In this document: piece by piece, positions 22,141 through 34,869 of the stretch
How the letters are laid out: each line of letters opens with the position of its first letter
Numbering within the stretch: position 1 is the first letter of the stretch
From: Apostichopus japonicus
Lineage: Eukaryota > Echinodermata > Holothuroidea > Aspidochirotida > Stichopodidae
Length of the DNA: 64,000 nucleotides
NCBI RefSeq assembly: GCF_037975245.1
Contig: NC_092561.1
Coordinates: 19,899,508 to 19,963,507, forward strand
Direction: 5' to 3'
Position numbers and translations under genes: made by a program
Notes under the pieces: model-generated
What the model saw: only the letters and a program-made list of their open reading frames with translations
The model's database searches: none
What the model was told of the DNA's origin: nothing

Positions 22141-23164
22141 CTTTTTTTGGCCATTTTTCGTAAAACCGTTTCCAGTGAAATCGAGCGAATGCAGGGGCGG
22201 ATGCAGGATTTGTGACGGGGGGGGGAGGGGTCCGACTGGTCGAGCCGCGCCTGAACGTAAGACTATCTAAGCGTTGCACCACCATCGGTTGGTCGATAAC
22301 ACGGAAACCGTTTACATCGAACCCGGTTTCTCGATTTCGGGGTTATCGACCTGGCCAGGGAACATGTACGTCTGTAGGCCTACTATATATGGCTTATATG
22401 AATACTACGAAGGTGCATATATGTACTATATCAATACCGTGGGCGCAATAATACATTTTGTTGTTATAGGGCCAATGAAGCCTACAGTCAACTATTCTTG
22501 CTTTAAAAAGACGGTTAATTTGAATTGTCGCACTGCGGTTATGGTAGGCCAGAAATGAAGCTAAAAAGAGTCGTACGTTCACGATGATGCATAAGTGTAG
22601 GCATGAAAATATTCTTATCCCTGGCATTTGGTGGGGGGGGGGATATGGTGTATTACATCCCCTCCACCCATTTTCATGGGGGATATTACCCCCCTCCCCC
22701 ACCAGGATCGCCGCCCATGGTCATTTCAAGTCACCAAACATTATTTTACTCCCCCTTTCATCTCTCTCTCTCTAAACTAATGCACCTGACGGTCCTATCC
22801 AAACATAATATCGCAAGGAAGATTGGATAGTTCACATATATTTGGTTTGTTATTGTACCACATTGAGTACAAGTAGCCTGATATTATGGGTGGAGGTCAA
22901 TGGTAGTTTGATTTCACCAGGGGTCAAATTGTGATACCTTGTCAACACAATATTTCAACAAGGACAGATGTCATATTTAGTATGATGATGTATCACATGT
23001 AAAACGTTGAAGCCTGTTGTTGAGGTCAATGGTCATACTGTATCAGGACATCCTGTGTCACTGTGAATTTACTTTTTGTCACATTACACTATTTTCCAGT
23101 GGATTACTAAGATCAAGTATGTTGTACACCCTCGCTATACATTACGTCTGGTTCATGAAGAAAA
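22141..23164. other. Palindrome spacer
   Basis: No gene. Contains poly-G stretches (about 22215 and 22632), a CT-rich short repeat, and at 22800-23000 fragments of the 145-bp family in reverse orientation. The overlapping frames at 22584-22830 come from the G/C-rich simple sequence. Confidence 0.4.
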
Positions 23165-25390
23165 CTGTCCATGTTACATCATCGATACCACGATGCGTTT
23201 TTGCATTTTGGTTGTTTTGGCAGAAATGGCCGCCGATACGCGATCATCGGCCACACAACGTCGGTAAATGTGAACACATATATTTCTCCGTTTCGGGAAA
23301 CCAAAAAACGCCAAAACGATTTCCTAGTGACAAGATAAAAGCCTGTTCTACAACGTTAATACGAAGGTAAAGGATTCGTTTGACTCAATACTGAGCACTG
23401 ACCAGTGGATATCAGAATGTTTGCAGTAAAAGTGGAATCAGGATCACCTTCGCCCGATTTCACTGGTAACGGTTCCACGAAAATAAATTCCCATTTACCT
23501 AAGCTACTGTATACTGTAGGCTATTATGAAATTACTCGATCGAACCAGGGTATTAAGTTACAGTAAGTGCTCAGATTTTTTTAAGCAGCATTGTTGGCAC
23601 GGATTTCCAGCAAGTATCTTTTTCGGTTGAGGCGCATTCGTGTTGAAGAAAACGTAGGTGTCCAAAGGAAAATCTTATAGTAAAATATATATAAAGATCG
23701 CAAAGAGTTTGCTATGGTAGCTGTGATGATACAGACGGGTTAAAGTGTTTAATACTAATTAATGACTAATATGTCGCTCGAAGGATACTAAAATAAAATG
23801 TCCTAGGCCTATATGTTGTATAATTTGCGTAGAAACTTTCCTAAGGACAGTGTTTGCCTACGGACACACGATTGGGGGATTCATGCAATTTATTATAAAT
23901 CTAAAATATTTTGTCTTTGGGTAAATTCCTGCAACATTTTTAGGTATATCCTGCAACTTGCACCATTATATAGTTAATAAACTTGCCAATATGTAACAAG
24001 CCGGATATTGCTGAGGGTTGTTGACTTTTGTAAGGAGTATAATGTACAGTAATTGGTCAAATCAGTGCGATGCTGCGGTGTGTGTATTGGTCACAATATT
24101 ACATACAGTAGTTGACCATGTGTACTGCATTGTGTGTACTACATGTGCAGTGAATCTAGGTATTGGCATGTATGTAAGTAGGCTACTTCTAACTAATAAC
24201 AGATGGAATTTTTCATCTCCCATCACCCCAAAAAAATTGTTCTGAAATCCCCCCCCCCCCCAGGTTTTGAAAAGGCTCTCCAAAAATATATTGACTGGGG
24301 CAATTGCCCACTTTGTTAAACATCCTAGCGCTATTAAACACTGCTGCCATGAAAATGCTAGCAATAATTCTCGTTACCTGTGGTAAAACACTGACTATTG
24401 CTGGTGTTTATTAATGTATCTAGAGAAAAAAACACAAGTAACATTTATAGGTTTCTACATTTGAGGTCAACAAAGGTCAAAGTCTGAAAACCTTATAACT
24501 AACTGTATGTGTATATAATTCTATAAGTGAAGATTGGATGAAGTGTATAATTGGTGTACAGTATGTGGATCCATCTCAGGGAGTAGCAGGGGAATCCAAT
24601 TGTTTTTGGTGCAGTTCAAATCTTATATGAGTTCAAAATGTATGGTCGAAGCTTAAAGCAAAACCTGGGTGAAGAACTTACTGTAGCCTGTATGCTGATC
24701 AACGTAATTGAGTACAGAAATCGAATATCTTTCCTAGAAGGTCAAGAGAGGTCAACCTCTGTAATATTTTTAAGCAAGATTGGTCAATAAGTATAGTTAT
24801 CCATCTCCTCTATGTACTCATTTAATTAATTCTGATTACTTTGTGCTTCTCATCCATCAAGTCTCTCTGCATATTGCTCTCTTCATCTTTCCACGCTCTC
24901 TCTACTCTGTTCATATTGTTCATCAATTCTTCTTTAGTTTATCAGATAATCCATTTTGCTCTTTTGACTCATAGACTTGAGGAATCAATCAGCTGGCATA
25001 CATCTTTCTTTAATTCTGTCTCACTGTTTATATTTTCAGGATCTGGAGAGATGCATTTTGCAAATATTGATCATTCAATTAACCAAGCCCATCAACTGGA
25101 TGTTAAAAATGAGGAGAGTGACTGTGAAGAACAAGAAGAGAGCTACCTGTACACATTTCATTTATCAATCAAAGTGAAGAATGAATTTAACAATGGAGAA
25201 ACATTATCTGAGAGTTCAGGACATGGAGGTGTTCATTATCATAAGCGAGAGAAACCTAACCAATGCAGCTATTGCAACAAAAGTTTTGATTGTTCTAGCC
25301 ATTGTAAGACTCATGAAAGGACTCATACAGGAGAGAAACCATATCATTGTAATTATTGTGACAGAGCTTTTGCTGCATCTAGCACATTGA
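23165..25390. repeat. Right arm of the inverted duplication
   Basis: Inverted counterpart of 20168-22140, ending inside the zinc-finger exon after the shared leader and first fingers. About 23740-24200 is extra here and recurs in units 2 and 3 (about 29090-29500 and 41870-42300), so the left arm lost it or the right arm was rebuilt from another unit. Confidence 0.75.
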
Positions 25391-26112
25391 AGAAACATGA
25401 AAGGACACATACAGGAGAGAAACCTTATCAATGTAGCTATTGCAAGAAAATGTTTGCTTTCTCTAGCAATTTGAAGAACCACGAAAGAACACATACAGGA
25501 GAGAAGCCATATCAATGTAGCTATTGTATCCAAAAGTTTTCTCATTCTGGCAGTTTGAAGAAACATGAAAGGACACACACTGGAGAGAAACCATATCATT
25601 GTAAATATTGCAACAAAATGTTTGCTCTATCATATGACTTGAAGACACATGAAAGAACACATACAGGAGAGAAACCTTACTGTTGTAGCTTTTGCAACAA
25701 AATGTTTGCTTGTTCTGGAGGTTTGAAGAAACATGAAAGAACGCACACAGGAGAGAAACCATATCAATGTAGCTATTGTAACCAAAGGTTTTCTTATTCT
25801 GGCACTTTGAAGACACATGAAAGAACACATACAGTAGAGAAACCTTATCAATGTACTTATTGCAACCAAGTGTTTGCTTTATCTGGCAAATTGAACAAAC
25901 ATGAAAGGACACACACTGGAGAGGAACCTTATCAATGTAGCTATTGTAACAAAAAGTTTTCTCATTCTGGCAATTTTAAGAGACATGAAAGAACACATAC
26001 AGGAGAGAAACCTCATCAATGTAGTAATTGCAACAAAATGTTTGCTCGTCTTTATCAGTTGAAGAGACATGAAAGAAGACACAAAGGAGAGAAACCTAAC
26101 TTATTATTGTAG
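25051..26112 (+). CDS. C2H2 zinc-finger protein 1 (10 fingers)
   Basis: The last exon begins at 25040 after 'tatattttcag'. ATG 25051 gives 353 residues; the frame is open upstream to 24841, but that lies before the acceptor. An acidic leader of about 70 residues contains two sumoylation-type motifs (VKNE twice). It is followed by ten tandem fingers of the form C-x2-C-x12-H-x3-H joined by THTGEKPY/H linkers, which is the layout of a nuclear sequence-specific DNA-binding factor. Fingers 1-9 end HERTH and finger 10 ends HERRH. No KRAB, BTB or SCAN domain is seen. The gene may have upstream coding exons. Close paralogue of 30874-31929. Target unknown. Confidence 0.85.
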   Translation: MHFANIDHSINQAHQLDVKNEESDCEEQEESYLYTFHLSIKVKNEFNNGETLSESSGHGGVHYHKREKPNQCSYCNKSFDCSSHCKTHERTHTGEKPYHCNYCDRAFAASSTLKKHERTHTGEKPYQCSYCKKMFAFSSNLKNHERTHTGEKPYQCSYCIQKFSHSGSLKKHERTHTGEKPYHCKYCNKMFALSYDLKTHERTHTGEKPYCCSFCNKMFACSGGLKKHERTHTGEKPYQCSYCNQRFSYSGTLKTHERTHTVEKPYQCTYCNQVFALSGKLNKHERTHTGEEPYQCSYCNKKFSHSGNFKRHERTHTGEKPHQCSNCNKMFARLYQLKRHERRHKGEKPNLLL

Positions 26113-26269
26113 TTATTGGTACAAAATGTTGATGTATTCTGGCTGTTATGGAGTGATGAAACATGAAAGAACACATACAGTCTGTGAAAAAGCCTTCTAT
26201 GTTACATACAGTTTTTTTTGGTTTTGATGATAATCGTAACTTTTGCATTCATGATGGCATTTGGTGTAT

Positions 26270-26830
26270 GTGAGTGTGTGTGAGTGCGTTTGTGACGCCC
26301 AGCTTGTAAACATGATATCTCAAGAAGGGAAGGTCACACTAATTTCATATTTAGTTTGTATAAGTACCACATTGAGTGCAAGAAGCTTATTGTTTTTGGT
26401 GGAGGTCAAAGGTCATTAGGTGTCACCATAGGTCAAATTGGGAAAACCTTGTACTGTACATTAACACGATATCTCAAGAAGGAAAGCTTAGGAGGACCTC
26501 ATATTTGATGTGTAAAAGTACCACATTGAGTACAAGAAGACTATCGATTTTAGTCAAAGTCAAAGGTCATTTGAGGTCACCAGGGGTCAAGTTATGAAAT
26601 CCTTTCAAACACGATACCTCAAGATAGAAACATGGGCAGACTTCATATTTGTTTTTTAAAAGTACCACATTGAGTAAAAAAATGTCTATTGTTTTTGGTA
26701 GAGTTCAAAGTTTTTTTGGGGTCATCAGGGGTCAAGTTTTGAAAACCTCATAAACACGATATCTCAAGAAGGGAATCATGGGCAGATGTCATATTTAGTG
26801 TGTAGGGGTACCACATTAAGTAAAATCGCT
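26270..26830 (-). repeat. 145-bp-family repeat array, reverse orientation
   Basis: Four units marked by 'gatatctcaagaagggaa'-type phrases (about 26311, 26467, 26613, 26758) and 'aggtcatttgaggtcaccag', each near 150 bases. Same family as 2640-3682, on the other strand. A near-identical block follows zinc-finger gene 2 at 33000-33540. Confidence 0.8.
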
Positions 26831-27780
26831 ATACACGTGGGTAAACAATTTTTTCGGGTACCTGGATACTTGGCAGGTAACAGCTCTCGGGTACCCGGTT
26901 CCAATTTTTGGACCTGCGTAAACACTAGATATTATGTTTATTGTTGGCTTGTAAATTGAAACTATTAGTAATCTTCCTAGGAAGTGTAATGTAGGAGGTC
27001 TACCTGTCTATGCTCCTAGCTATTAGATTGTAAAGGTGAACCAAGGGGAAGGGGAGATAATGGTAAAATGCTCTCTGTTATACATTGAGTAAAAGTAATC
27101 TATTGATATTGGTGGAGGTTAGAGGTCATTTGAAGTCACCAGACATTAACTTCACTCCCCTCTTATCTGTCTCTCTACACTAATGCACCTATCTAAACAT
27201 AATATCGCAAGAGAAGATTGGATAATTCACATATTTGATATGTAATTGTACCACATGTAGTACAAGAAGCCTGTTGTTTTGGTCAATTGTCATTTCAGGA
27301 CATCCTGTGTCATTATGTATTGTTTGTGACACTACAATATTTCCCAATGTATTACTTATATCAAGTATGTTGTACACCCTCGCTATACATTACGTCATAT
27401 TCATGAAAAAAAACTGTTCATGTTTACATCATCGAAACCACAATGTGTTTTTGCATTTTGGTTGTTTTGGCAGGAATGGCCGCCCATACGCAATTATCGG
27501 CCTCACAATTTCATAACGTCGGTAATATGTTTCTCAGTTTTGGGAAACCAAAAAACGCCAAAGCGATTTTCCTAGTTACAAGATATAAGCCTGTTCTACT
27601 ACATTAATACCTAGGTGAAGGATTCGTTCGATTCAATACTGAGCACTGACCAGAGGAAATCAAAATGTTTGGAGTCAAAGTGGAACGAGAATCACCTTCG
27701 CCCGATTTCACTGGTAACGGTTCCACGAAAATAAATTCCCATGCGCCTACAGTAGGAGTATAGGATATAGTACTTGGTGG
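26831..27780. other. Duplicated 3' flank of zinc-finger unit 1
   Basis: No gene. Matches 33541-34230 plus 40278-40560 (unit 2, split by the large transposon) and in part 46260-46970. Includes the repeat with 'cgcccgatttcactggtaac' (about 27699) that recurs at 21790, 23455, 40480 and 50425 in either orientation. Confidence 0.6.
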
Positions 27781-28500
27781 GGCTTATTCGCAGGGCAGCC
27801 CTGCGAATAGCCAGACACATACACCTTATTCGCAGGGCAGCCCTGTGAATAACCAGACACAAGCATCTTATTTGCAGGGCTGCCCTGCGAATTGCCAGAC
27901 ACATACACCTTATTCACAGGGCAGCCTTAGACTGGGTTAACGGGCTCAGTAACTTTTGGGGCTATTCGAGTTTGCTTTTGGGCACCAGCTATCTTTTTGA
28001 GAGTCTTAATTGGGAGCCTCTATATTTTGAGGAATTTATTGGCCTTTGGGATTCCTATCTTAATGCTGTTAGGATTGGTTTTGGGAGCCTAGGGCCTTAA
28101 GATTGAACCATTCTAGCATTAGAACCGCCAACATAAAAAATTTCATCCCTCATTTTCACCTTTGTTTTTGCAGAGTGACTGCTCATTTGCATGTAAAGGT
28201 GTGGGAGGTGGGGGGGGGGGGGTTCACACCCTTGACCATATTGGCTTTCAGGCAATATCGGCTTTTGAGGAATCCCAAGATAAGCTCCCTTAAAATAAGC
28301 TTTTAAAATTGTACTGCTGGGGTTCCAAAAATTAGCTTATGAAGTGGCTAAGACTATTTGGGCCCAAAAGGTTGGCTTTTTGAAGGCCCCTAAACTGACT
28401 GGTATCAATAGCAAAACCTATAAACCTATTTTCAAAATCGTCACAGCCCTGCGAATAAGGTGTCTGTGTACGCTATTCGCTAGGCTGCCTTGCGAACAAT
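27781..28500. mobile_element. MITE with clustered palindromic ends, copy 1
   Basis: The left end is a ~44-base unit repeated about 3.5 times, each containing the palindrome TTCGCAGGGCAGCCCTGCGAA followed by 'agccagacacatacacc'. The right end (28445-28500) has the same motif inverted ('cagccctgcgaataaggtgt', then 'gctattcgctaggctgcctt'). The ~500-base interior has no coding capacity. Second copy at 40561-41270. Confidence 0.65.
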
Positions 28501-30862
28501 CACTTCGATAGTAATTACAGTAGTATAGGCTAGTATGATTATGAAATTTCCCGATCAAACTAGGGTATTAAGTTAAGTGCTCAGATTTTTTAAGCAGCAA
28601 TATTGGCAAGGATTTCGGCCTTCCAGCAAGTATCTTTTTCGGTTGAGGCGCATGCGAGTTGAAGAATTAATTTGCCCTCTCTTCTCTGATGTCCCTTGCT
28701 ACAGGTGCAAACAAAGGTACAGAAGAATTTGTAGGGAAACGTAGGTGTCCAAAGGAAAATCTTATAGAAAAATATAAAGAGCTCGCTAAGAGTTTGCTGT
28801 GGTAGATGTGATAATACAGCCTTGTGAAAACTGACTAGACGATCGATTCCACTGGCTATCACTTAGAGTAGACCACGGAAGAAGTGTAATAATGGTTAAA
28901 GTCTGCAAAGAATGTAATTCAATGAAAAAATAGTGTGTGTAATCCATCAAAGTAAAACTGGTATAACTAGAACTTTACAAGGCTTTCCCGGCACAACTAC
29001 AAGCTGGCCAAACCACATGGGCTGTGCATAATGCTATTGTACTTGAGGCTATGTGCAAAATACAATAGATAGGTCAGAATACACCACTTATTAATATAGT
29101 TAATTACTAATATGTCGCTCGAAGCATACTAAAATTTCCTGTATGTTGTATAATTTGGGTAGACACTTTCCTAAACACCTGTTTTCATTAGGACACTCGA
29201 TTGGGGGTTTCCCGCAATTTATCAAGAGAGTATACTGCTAAAATATTCTCTCTTGGGGTAATTTTGTGCAACATTTTAAGGTACATCCTGCAACTTGCAC
29301 CATTACATAGTTAATAAACTTGCCAATACGTAACAAGCCGCATATTGCTGAGGGTTGTTGATTTTTGTAAGGAGTAATGTACAGTAATTGGTCAAATCTG
29401 TGCGGTGTGTGTATTGGTCACAATAGTTGACCATGTGTACTGTATTGTGCTTAAACTACATGTGCAGTGAATCTAGGTACTGGCATGTATGTAAGTAGGC
29501 TACTTCAAACTAATAACAGATGGATTATCTCCCATCACCCCCAAAAAATTGTTCTGAAATTCCCCCCCCCCCAGATTTTGAAAAGGCTCTCCAAAAATAA
29601 ATTGACTGGGGCAACTGCTCACTTTTTAAAACATCCTAGCGCTACTTAACACTGCTGCCATTAAAAAGGCTTGCAATAACTCCCGCTACCTGTGGTAAAA
29701 CACTGACTATCGCTGGCCTATTTTCTCTTGGGGTAATTTCCTTATTTCCTGCAACATTTTTAGGTACATCCTGCAACTTGCACCATTACATAGTTAATAA
29801 ACTTGCCAATACGTAACAAGCTGGATATTGCTGAGGGTTGTTGACTTTTGTAAGGAGTAATGTACAGTATATAATTGGTCAAACCAGTGTGGTGCTGCGG
29901 TGTGTGTATTGGTCGCAATAGTTGACTATGTGTACTGCATTGTGTAAACTACATGTGCAGTGAATCTAGGTACTGGCATGTACAGTTTGTAAGTAGGCTA
30001 CAGTACTTCTAACTAATAACAGATGGAATTTTTCATCTCCCATCAGCCCCAAAAAATTGTTCTGAAATCTCCCCCCCCCCCCCCCCGTTTTAAAAGGCTC
30101 TCCAAAAATAAATTGACTGGGGCAACTGCCCACTTTTTAAAACATCCTAGCGCTACTTAACACTGCTGCCATTAAAAAGGCTTGCAATAACTCCCGCTAC
30201 CTGTGGTAAGACACTGACTATCGCTGGTGTTTATTAATGTATCTAGAGAGAAAAAACACAAGTAACGTTTATAGGTTTCTGTAGAGTTCAAATAGCATTT
30301 GAGGTCAACAAAGGTCAAAGCCTGAAAACCTTATAACTACGTGTATGTAATTCTATAAGTGAAGATTGGATGAAGTGTATAATTGGTTTATGTGGATCCA
30401 TCTCAGGGAGTTGCAGCAGAATCCAACTGCTTTTGGTGCAGTTCAAATCTTATCTGAGTTCAAAATGTACTGTATGGTCAAAGCTTAAAGCAAAACCTGG
30501 GAAGAAGAACAGCCGGTATGCTGATCAACGAAAGTACAGAAATCGAAATTCTTTCTTTGAAGGTCAAGAGAGGTCAACCTCTGTAATATTTTTAAGCAAG
30601 ATTGGTCAAAAAGTAAATTCATTAATCTCCTCTCTATACTCATTTGATTAATTCTGATTACTTTGTGCTTCTCATCCATCCACTATCTGCATATTGCTCT
30701 CTTCATTTTTCAACACTCTCTCTACTCTGTTCATATTGGCCATCATCAATTCTTGTTCGGTCTATCAGATAATCCATTTTGCTCTTTTGACTCATAGACT
30801 TGAGGAATCAATCAGCTGGCATACATCTTTCTTTAATTCTGTCTCACTGTTTATATTTTCAG
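28501..30862. other. Upstream region of zinc-finger gene 2, with internal tandem duplication
   Basis: No independent gene. A ~470-base block (about 29250-29718) is repeated head to tail at about 29724-30218, from 'ctcttggggtaat' to 'actgactatcgctgg'; units 1 and 3 carry it once. The rest matches the upstream regions of the other two plus-strand zinc-finger genes and probably contains their shared promoter and 5' exon(s), which I could not place. Confidence 0.5.
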
Positions 30863-30873
30863 GATCTGGAGAG

Positions 30874-31929
30874 ATGCATTTTGCAAATATTGATCATTCA
30901 ATGAACCAAGCCCATCAACTGGATGTTAAAACTGAGGAGAGTGACTGTGAAGAACAAGAAGAGAGCTACACATTTCATTTATCAATCAAAGTGAAGAATG
31001 AATTTAACAATGGAGAAACATTATCTGAGAGTTCAGGACATGGAGGTGTTCATTATCATAAGCGAGAGAAACCTAACCAATGCAGCTATTGCAACAAAAG
31101 TTTTGATTGTTCTAGCCATTGTAAGACTCATGAAAGGACGCATACAGGAGAGAAACCATATCATTGTAATTATTGTGACAAAGCCTTTGCTGAATCTAGC
31201 ACATTGAAGAAACATGAAAGGACACATACAGGAGAGAAACCTTATCAATGTAGCTATTGCAAGAAAATGTTTGCTTTCTCTGGCAATTTGAAGTACCACG
31301 AAAGAACACATACAGGAGAGAAGCCATATCAATGTAGCTATTGTACCCAAAAGTTTTCTCATTCTGGCATTTTGAAGAAACATGAAAGGACACACACTGG
31401 AGAGAAACCATATCATTGTAAATATTGCAACAAAATGTTTGCTCTATCATATGACTTGAAGACACATGAAAGAACACATACAGGAGAGAAACCTTACCGT
31501 TGTAGCTTTTGCAACAAAATGTTTGCTTGTTCTGGAGGTTTGAAGAAACATGGAAGAACACACACAGGAGAGAAACCATATCAATGTAGCTATTGTAACC
31601 AAAGGTTTTCTTATTCTGGCACTTTGAAGACACATGAAAGAACACATACAGTAGAGAAACCTTATCAATGTACTTATTGCAACCAAGTGTTTGCTATATC
31701 TGGCAAATTGAACAAACATGAAAGGACACACACTGGAGAGAAACCTTATCAATGTAGCTATTGTAACAAAAAGTTTTCTCATTCTGGCAATTTTAAGAGA
31801 CATGAAAGAACACATACAGGAGAGAAACCTCATCAATGTAGTTATTGCAACAAAATGTTTGCTCGACTTTATCAGTTAAAGAGACATGAAAGAAGACACA
31901 AAGAAGAGAATCCTAACTTATTATTGTAG
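30874..31929 (+). CDS. C2H2 zinc-finger protein 2 (10 fingers)
   Basis: The exon begins at 30863 after 'tatattttcag'; ATG 30874 gives 351 residues. The leader ([24 protein letters not shown]...) is almost identical to protein 1 but lacks the two residues LY after ESY. Ten fingers follow in the same order with the same TGEKPY linkers. Differences are few: for example finger 3 SGNLKY against SSNLKN, finger 4 TQKFSHSGIL against IQKFSHSGSL, finger 6 KKHGRTH against KKHERTH. Finger 10 has a normal CSYC here. The duplication is therefore recent, and the DNA specificities should largely overlap. About 900 bases of 3' flank present here (31990-32900) are missing after gene 1. Confidence 0.85.
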   Translation: MHFANIDHSMNQAHQLDVKTEESDCEEQEESYTFHLSIKVKNEFNNGETLSESSGHGGVHYHKREKPNQCSYCNKSFDCSSHCKTHERTHTGEKPYHCNYCDKAFAESSTLKKHERTHTGEKPYQCSYCKKMFAFSGNLKYHERTHTGEKPYQCSYCTQKFSHSGILKKHERTHTGEKPYHCKYCNKMFALSYDLKTHERTHTGEKPYRCSFCNKMFACSGGLKKHGRTHTGEKPYQCSYCNQRFSYSGTLKTHERTHTVEKPYQCTYCNQVFAISGKLNKHERTHTGEKPYQCSYCNKKFSHSGNFKRHERTHTGEKPHQCSYCNKMFARLYQLKRHERRHKEENPNLLL

Positions 31930-32975
31930 TTATTGGTACAAAATGTTGATGTATTCTGGCTGTTATGGAGTGAAGAAACATGAAAGAACACATACAGGCT
32001 GCTAGGTCTGGAACTTGAGAGAATTCATTCTGTACCAGAGAGAATTCACCTGTATCATTGAAGTTATATAACACAGGAAGCCCAATGTTGAAAGTTAAAG
32101 AACTATGCAAGGAAACGTACAGGAGAAATCCTTATCATTCTTGATGTTTGCTAAGACTGCCAATGCCAAGCCACATGAACAACAGATATCAAGAGAGATA
32201 CAAAATGAATGCAGCTAAATGTTTGCTAAATTTGGGAAATTAAAAAAGGACATAAGAAATTTCAGAGAAATAAATGCCACTCAATATGTTTGTTTTTTTT
32301 CTTCAGAAATGTTAAACTTCATACAAAAAAGACATACCTTTTGTTATTCTTAACGCAGGTGTTCCAAAGTATGTCGCTGAAATAGGAATTTGAAAAGGAA
32401 TGTTAGGTGTAGGAGGAGAAAGTTAACCTGAATAAAAAATATCAAGGATGGGGCAAACAATGGAGAAACATCCTCTGAGTATCGTAGAACTTCATACAAA
32501 GAAGACATACCTTTTGTAATTCTCAAAGCAGGTGTTCAAATGTACTTTGCTGACATAAAAAAAATGTTATATGGAGAAGATATAGGAGGAAAACCTTATC
32601 CTACTTAGAAATATCAAAGATGGGGAGAAAAGGAGTAACATCCTCTGAGTATCTGGAACATACAACTTAGTGTTGGTATACATGTTGTGTGCATCAAATG
32701 TGACAAAGTTGACGAACTGTTTGGAATCTGCTCTCCTTCACATCATTTCCTCTAAACAATGCTTTGTGATTGGTAAGGTATGTACAGCTGGGTGATATTA
32801 TAGGCGTTGTAACATCTTCATTCAAAAGTGAAGAAGGATTACGCGAAAGAAATATTTTTTTAATTGTCTGAATATGCTCTCAATTAATACACTCAGTTGT
32901 GAAAAAACCTTCTATGATACATACAGTTTTTTTTGGGTTTGATGATAATCGTAACCTTTGCATTCATGATGGCGT
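31930..32975. other. 3' flank / probable 3' UTR of zinc-finger gene 2
   Basis: No gene. Contains remnants of further finger-like sequence without an open frame ('catgaaagaacacatacagg' just after the stop) and two repeated phrases around 'ttcatacaaagaagacatacc' (about 32320 and 32490). Shared with the region after gene 3 (44640-45220). Confidence 0.5.
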
Positions 32976-32999
32976 TTGGTGTATGTGAGTGTGTGTGAG

Positions 33000-33540
33000 T
33001 GCGTTTGTGACGCCCAGCTTGTAAACATGATATCTCAAGAAGGGAATGTCACACTAATTTCATATTTAGTTTGTATAAGTACCACATTGAGTACAAGAAG
33101 CTTATTGTTTTTGGTGGAGGTCATTAGGTGTCACCATGGGTCAAATTGGGAAAACCTTGTACTGTACATTAACACAATATCTCAAGAAGGAAAGCTTAGG
33201 AGGACCTCATATTTGATGTGTAAAAGTACCACGTTGAGTACAAGAAGACTATTGATTTTAGTCAAAGTCAAAGGTCATTTGGGGTCACCAGGGGTCAAGT
33301 TGTGAAATCCTTTCAAACACGATACCTCAAGATCGGAAGCATGGGCAGACTTCATATTTGTTTTTTTAAAAGTACCACATTGAGTAAAAAAAAGTCTATT
33401 GTTTTTGGTAGAGGTCTAAAGTTTTTTTGGGGTCATCAGGGGTCAAGTTGTGAAAAACTCGTAAACACGATATCTCAAGAAGGGAATCACTGGCAGATGT
33501 CATATTTAGTGTGTAGGGGTACCACATTAAGTAAAATCGC
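33000..33540 (-). repeat. 145-bp-family repeat array after zinc-finger gene 2
   Basis: Near-identical to 26270-26830, same orientation and same distance class from the preceding gene. It shows that the array was copied with the zinc-finger unit rather than inserted independently. Confidence 0.8.
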
Positions 33541-34869
33541 TATACACGTGGGTAAACAATTTTTTCGGGTACCTGGATACCTGACAGGTAACAGCTCTCC
33601 GGTACCCGGTTCCAAGTTTTGGACCCGCGTAAACACTAGTTATTATGTTTATTGTTGGCTTGTAAATTGAAACTATTAGTAATCTTTCTAGGAAGTGTAA
33701 TGTAGGAGGACTACCTGTCTATGCTCCTAGCTAATAGATTGTAAAGGTGATCCAAGGGGAAGGGGAGATAATGGTAAAATGCTCTCTGTTATACATTGAG
33801 TAAAAGTAATCTATTGATATTGGTGGAGGTTAAAGGTCATTTGAAGTCACCAGACATTAACTTCACTCCCCTCTTATCAGTCTCTCTACACTAACGCACC
33901 TATCTAAACATAATATCGCAAGAGAAGATTGGATAATTGACATATTTGATATGTAATTGTACCACATGTAGTACAAGAAGCCTGTTGTTGTGGTCAATGG
34001 TCATTTCAGGACATCCTGTGCCATTGTGTATGTATTGTTTGTCACATAACACTATTTTCCATCATATTACTTATATCAAGTATGTTGTACACCCTCGCTA
34101 TACATTACGTCATATTCATGAAGAAAAGTGTTCGTGTTTACATCATCGAAACCACAATGCGTTTTTGCATTTTGGTTGTTTTGGCAGGAATGGCAGTCCA
34201 TACGCAATCATTGGCCTCACAATTTCATAAGGCTGAGGTTAGTTCCAAGGTGTTTCGACAACAGAGAAGTTGACCTGTGACGTACTTCCGTTTTCAAGAG
34301 CCCTCTCTAGTATTGCTATGGCAATGGCGCGAAATGGAAAGTGTAAATTACTTGTACAAGTTGTTGATGACGGCTACTCAGGCTGAAGATTAACCTGAAG
34401 ATGACGGCAACTGGGCAGCATGGGTTTGAAGCCTGGACGTAAAGATTAGACCTAAATGTATGCTCTTGACTTGAACATTTAACGTTTGAGAAAATTATAT
34501 GAGCCAGGCTTTGTTGCAGGTTGTAGCTGCCACAGCTTAGGCCCCAAGACGTAGCCTAAGGTACTGTAGGCCTAACGGCATAACCGTTAGCCTAGTAATG
34601 GTTGGTGAACTACTCTGTTGAACAGCAATGTTTAAACGAAATTGGGGGTCGATGGGGGCAGGCATAAATTTTGATAAGGATTATATTTCTAGTGGAGGTG
34701 CTTATAGGTGTTTTGAAAGGAAGGAATGTCATTTCTAATAATATCAGGAGGCATGCTAAGGAGTAAGGTACACCTAGGCCTAGTTACAGTACACTTACAC
34801 TACAGGGATAAGCTGAAGATTGTCTTTACCAATGCTAGAAGTATTTGTAAAATTTTTGCAGAATTTACT

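Noticed and set aside
22584-22830. Overlapping Gly/Pro/Ser-rich frames
   Set aside because: Low-complexity G/C runs and CT repeats; no splice context and not conserved in other units.
27781-27935. CRISPR-like array of regularly spaced palindromic repeats
   Set aside because: The genome is eukaryotic, the 'spacers' are themselves repeated, and the same motif occurs inverted at the other end of a MITE.
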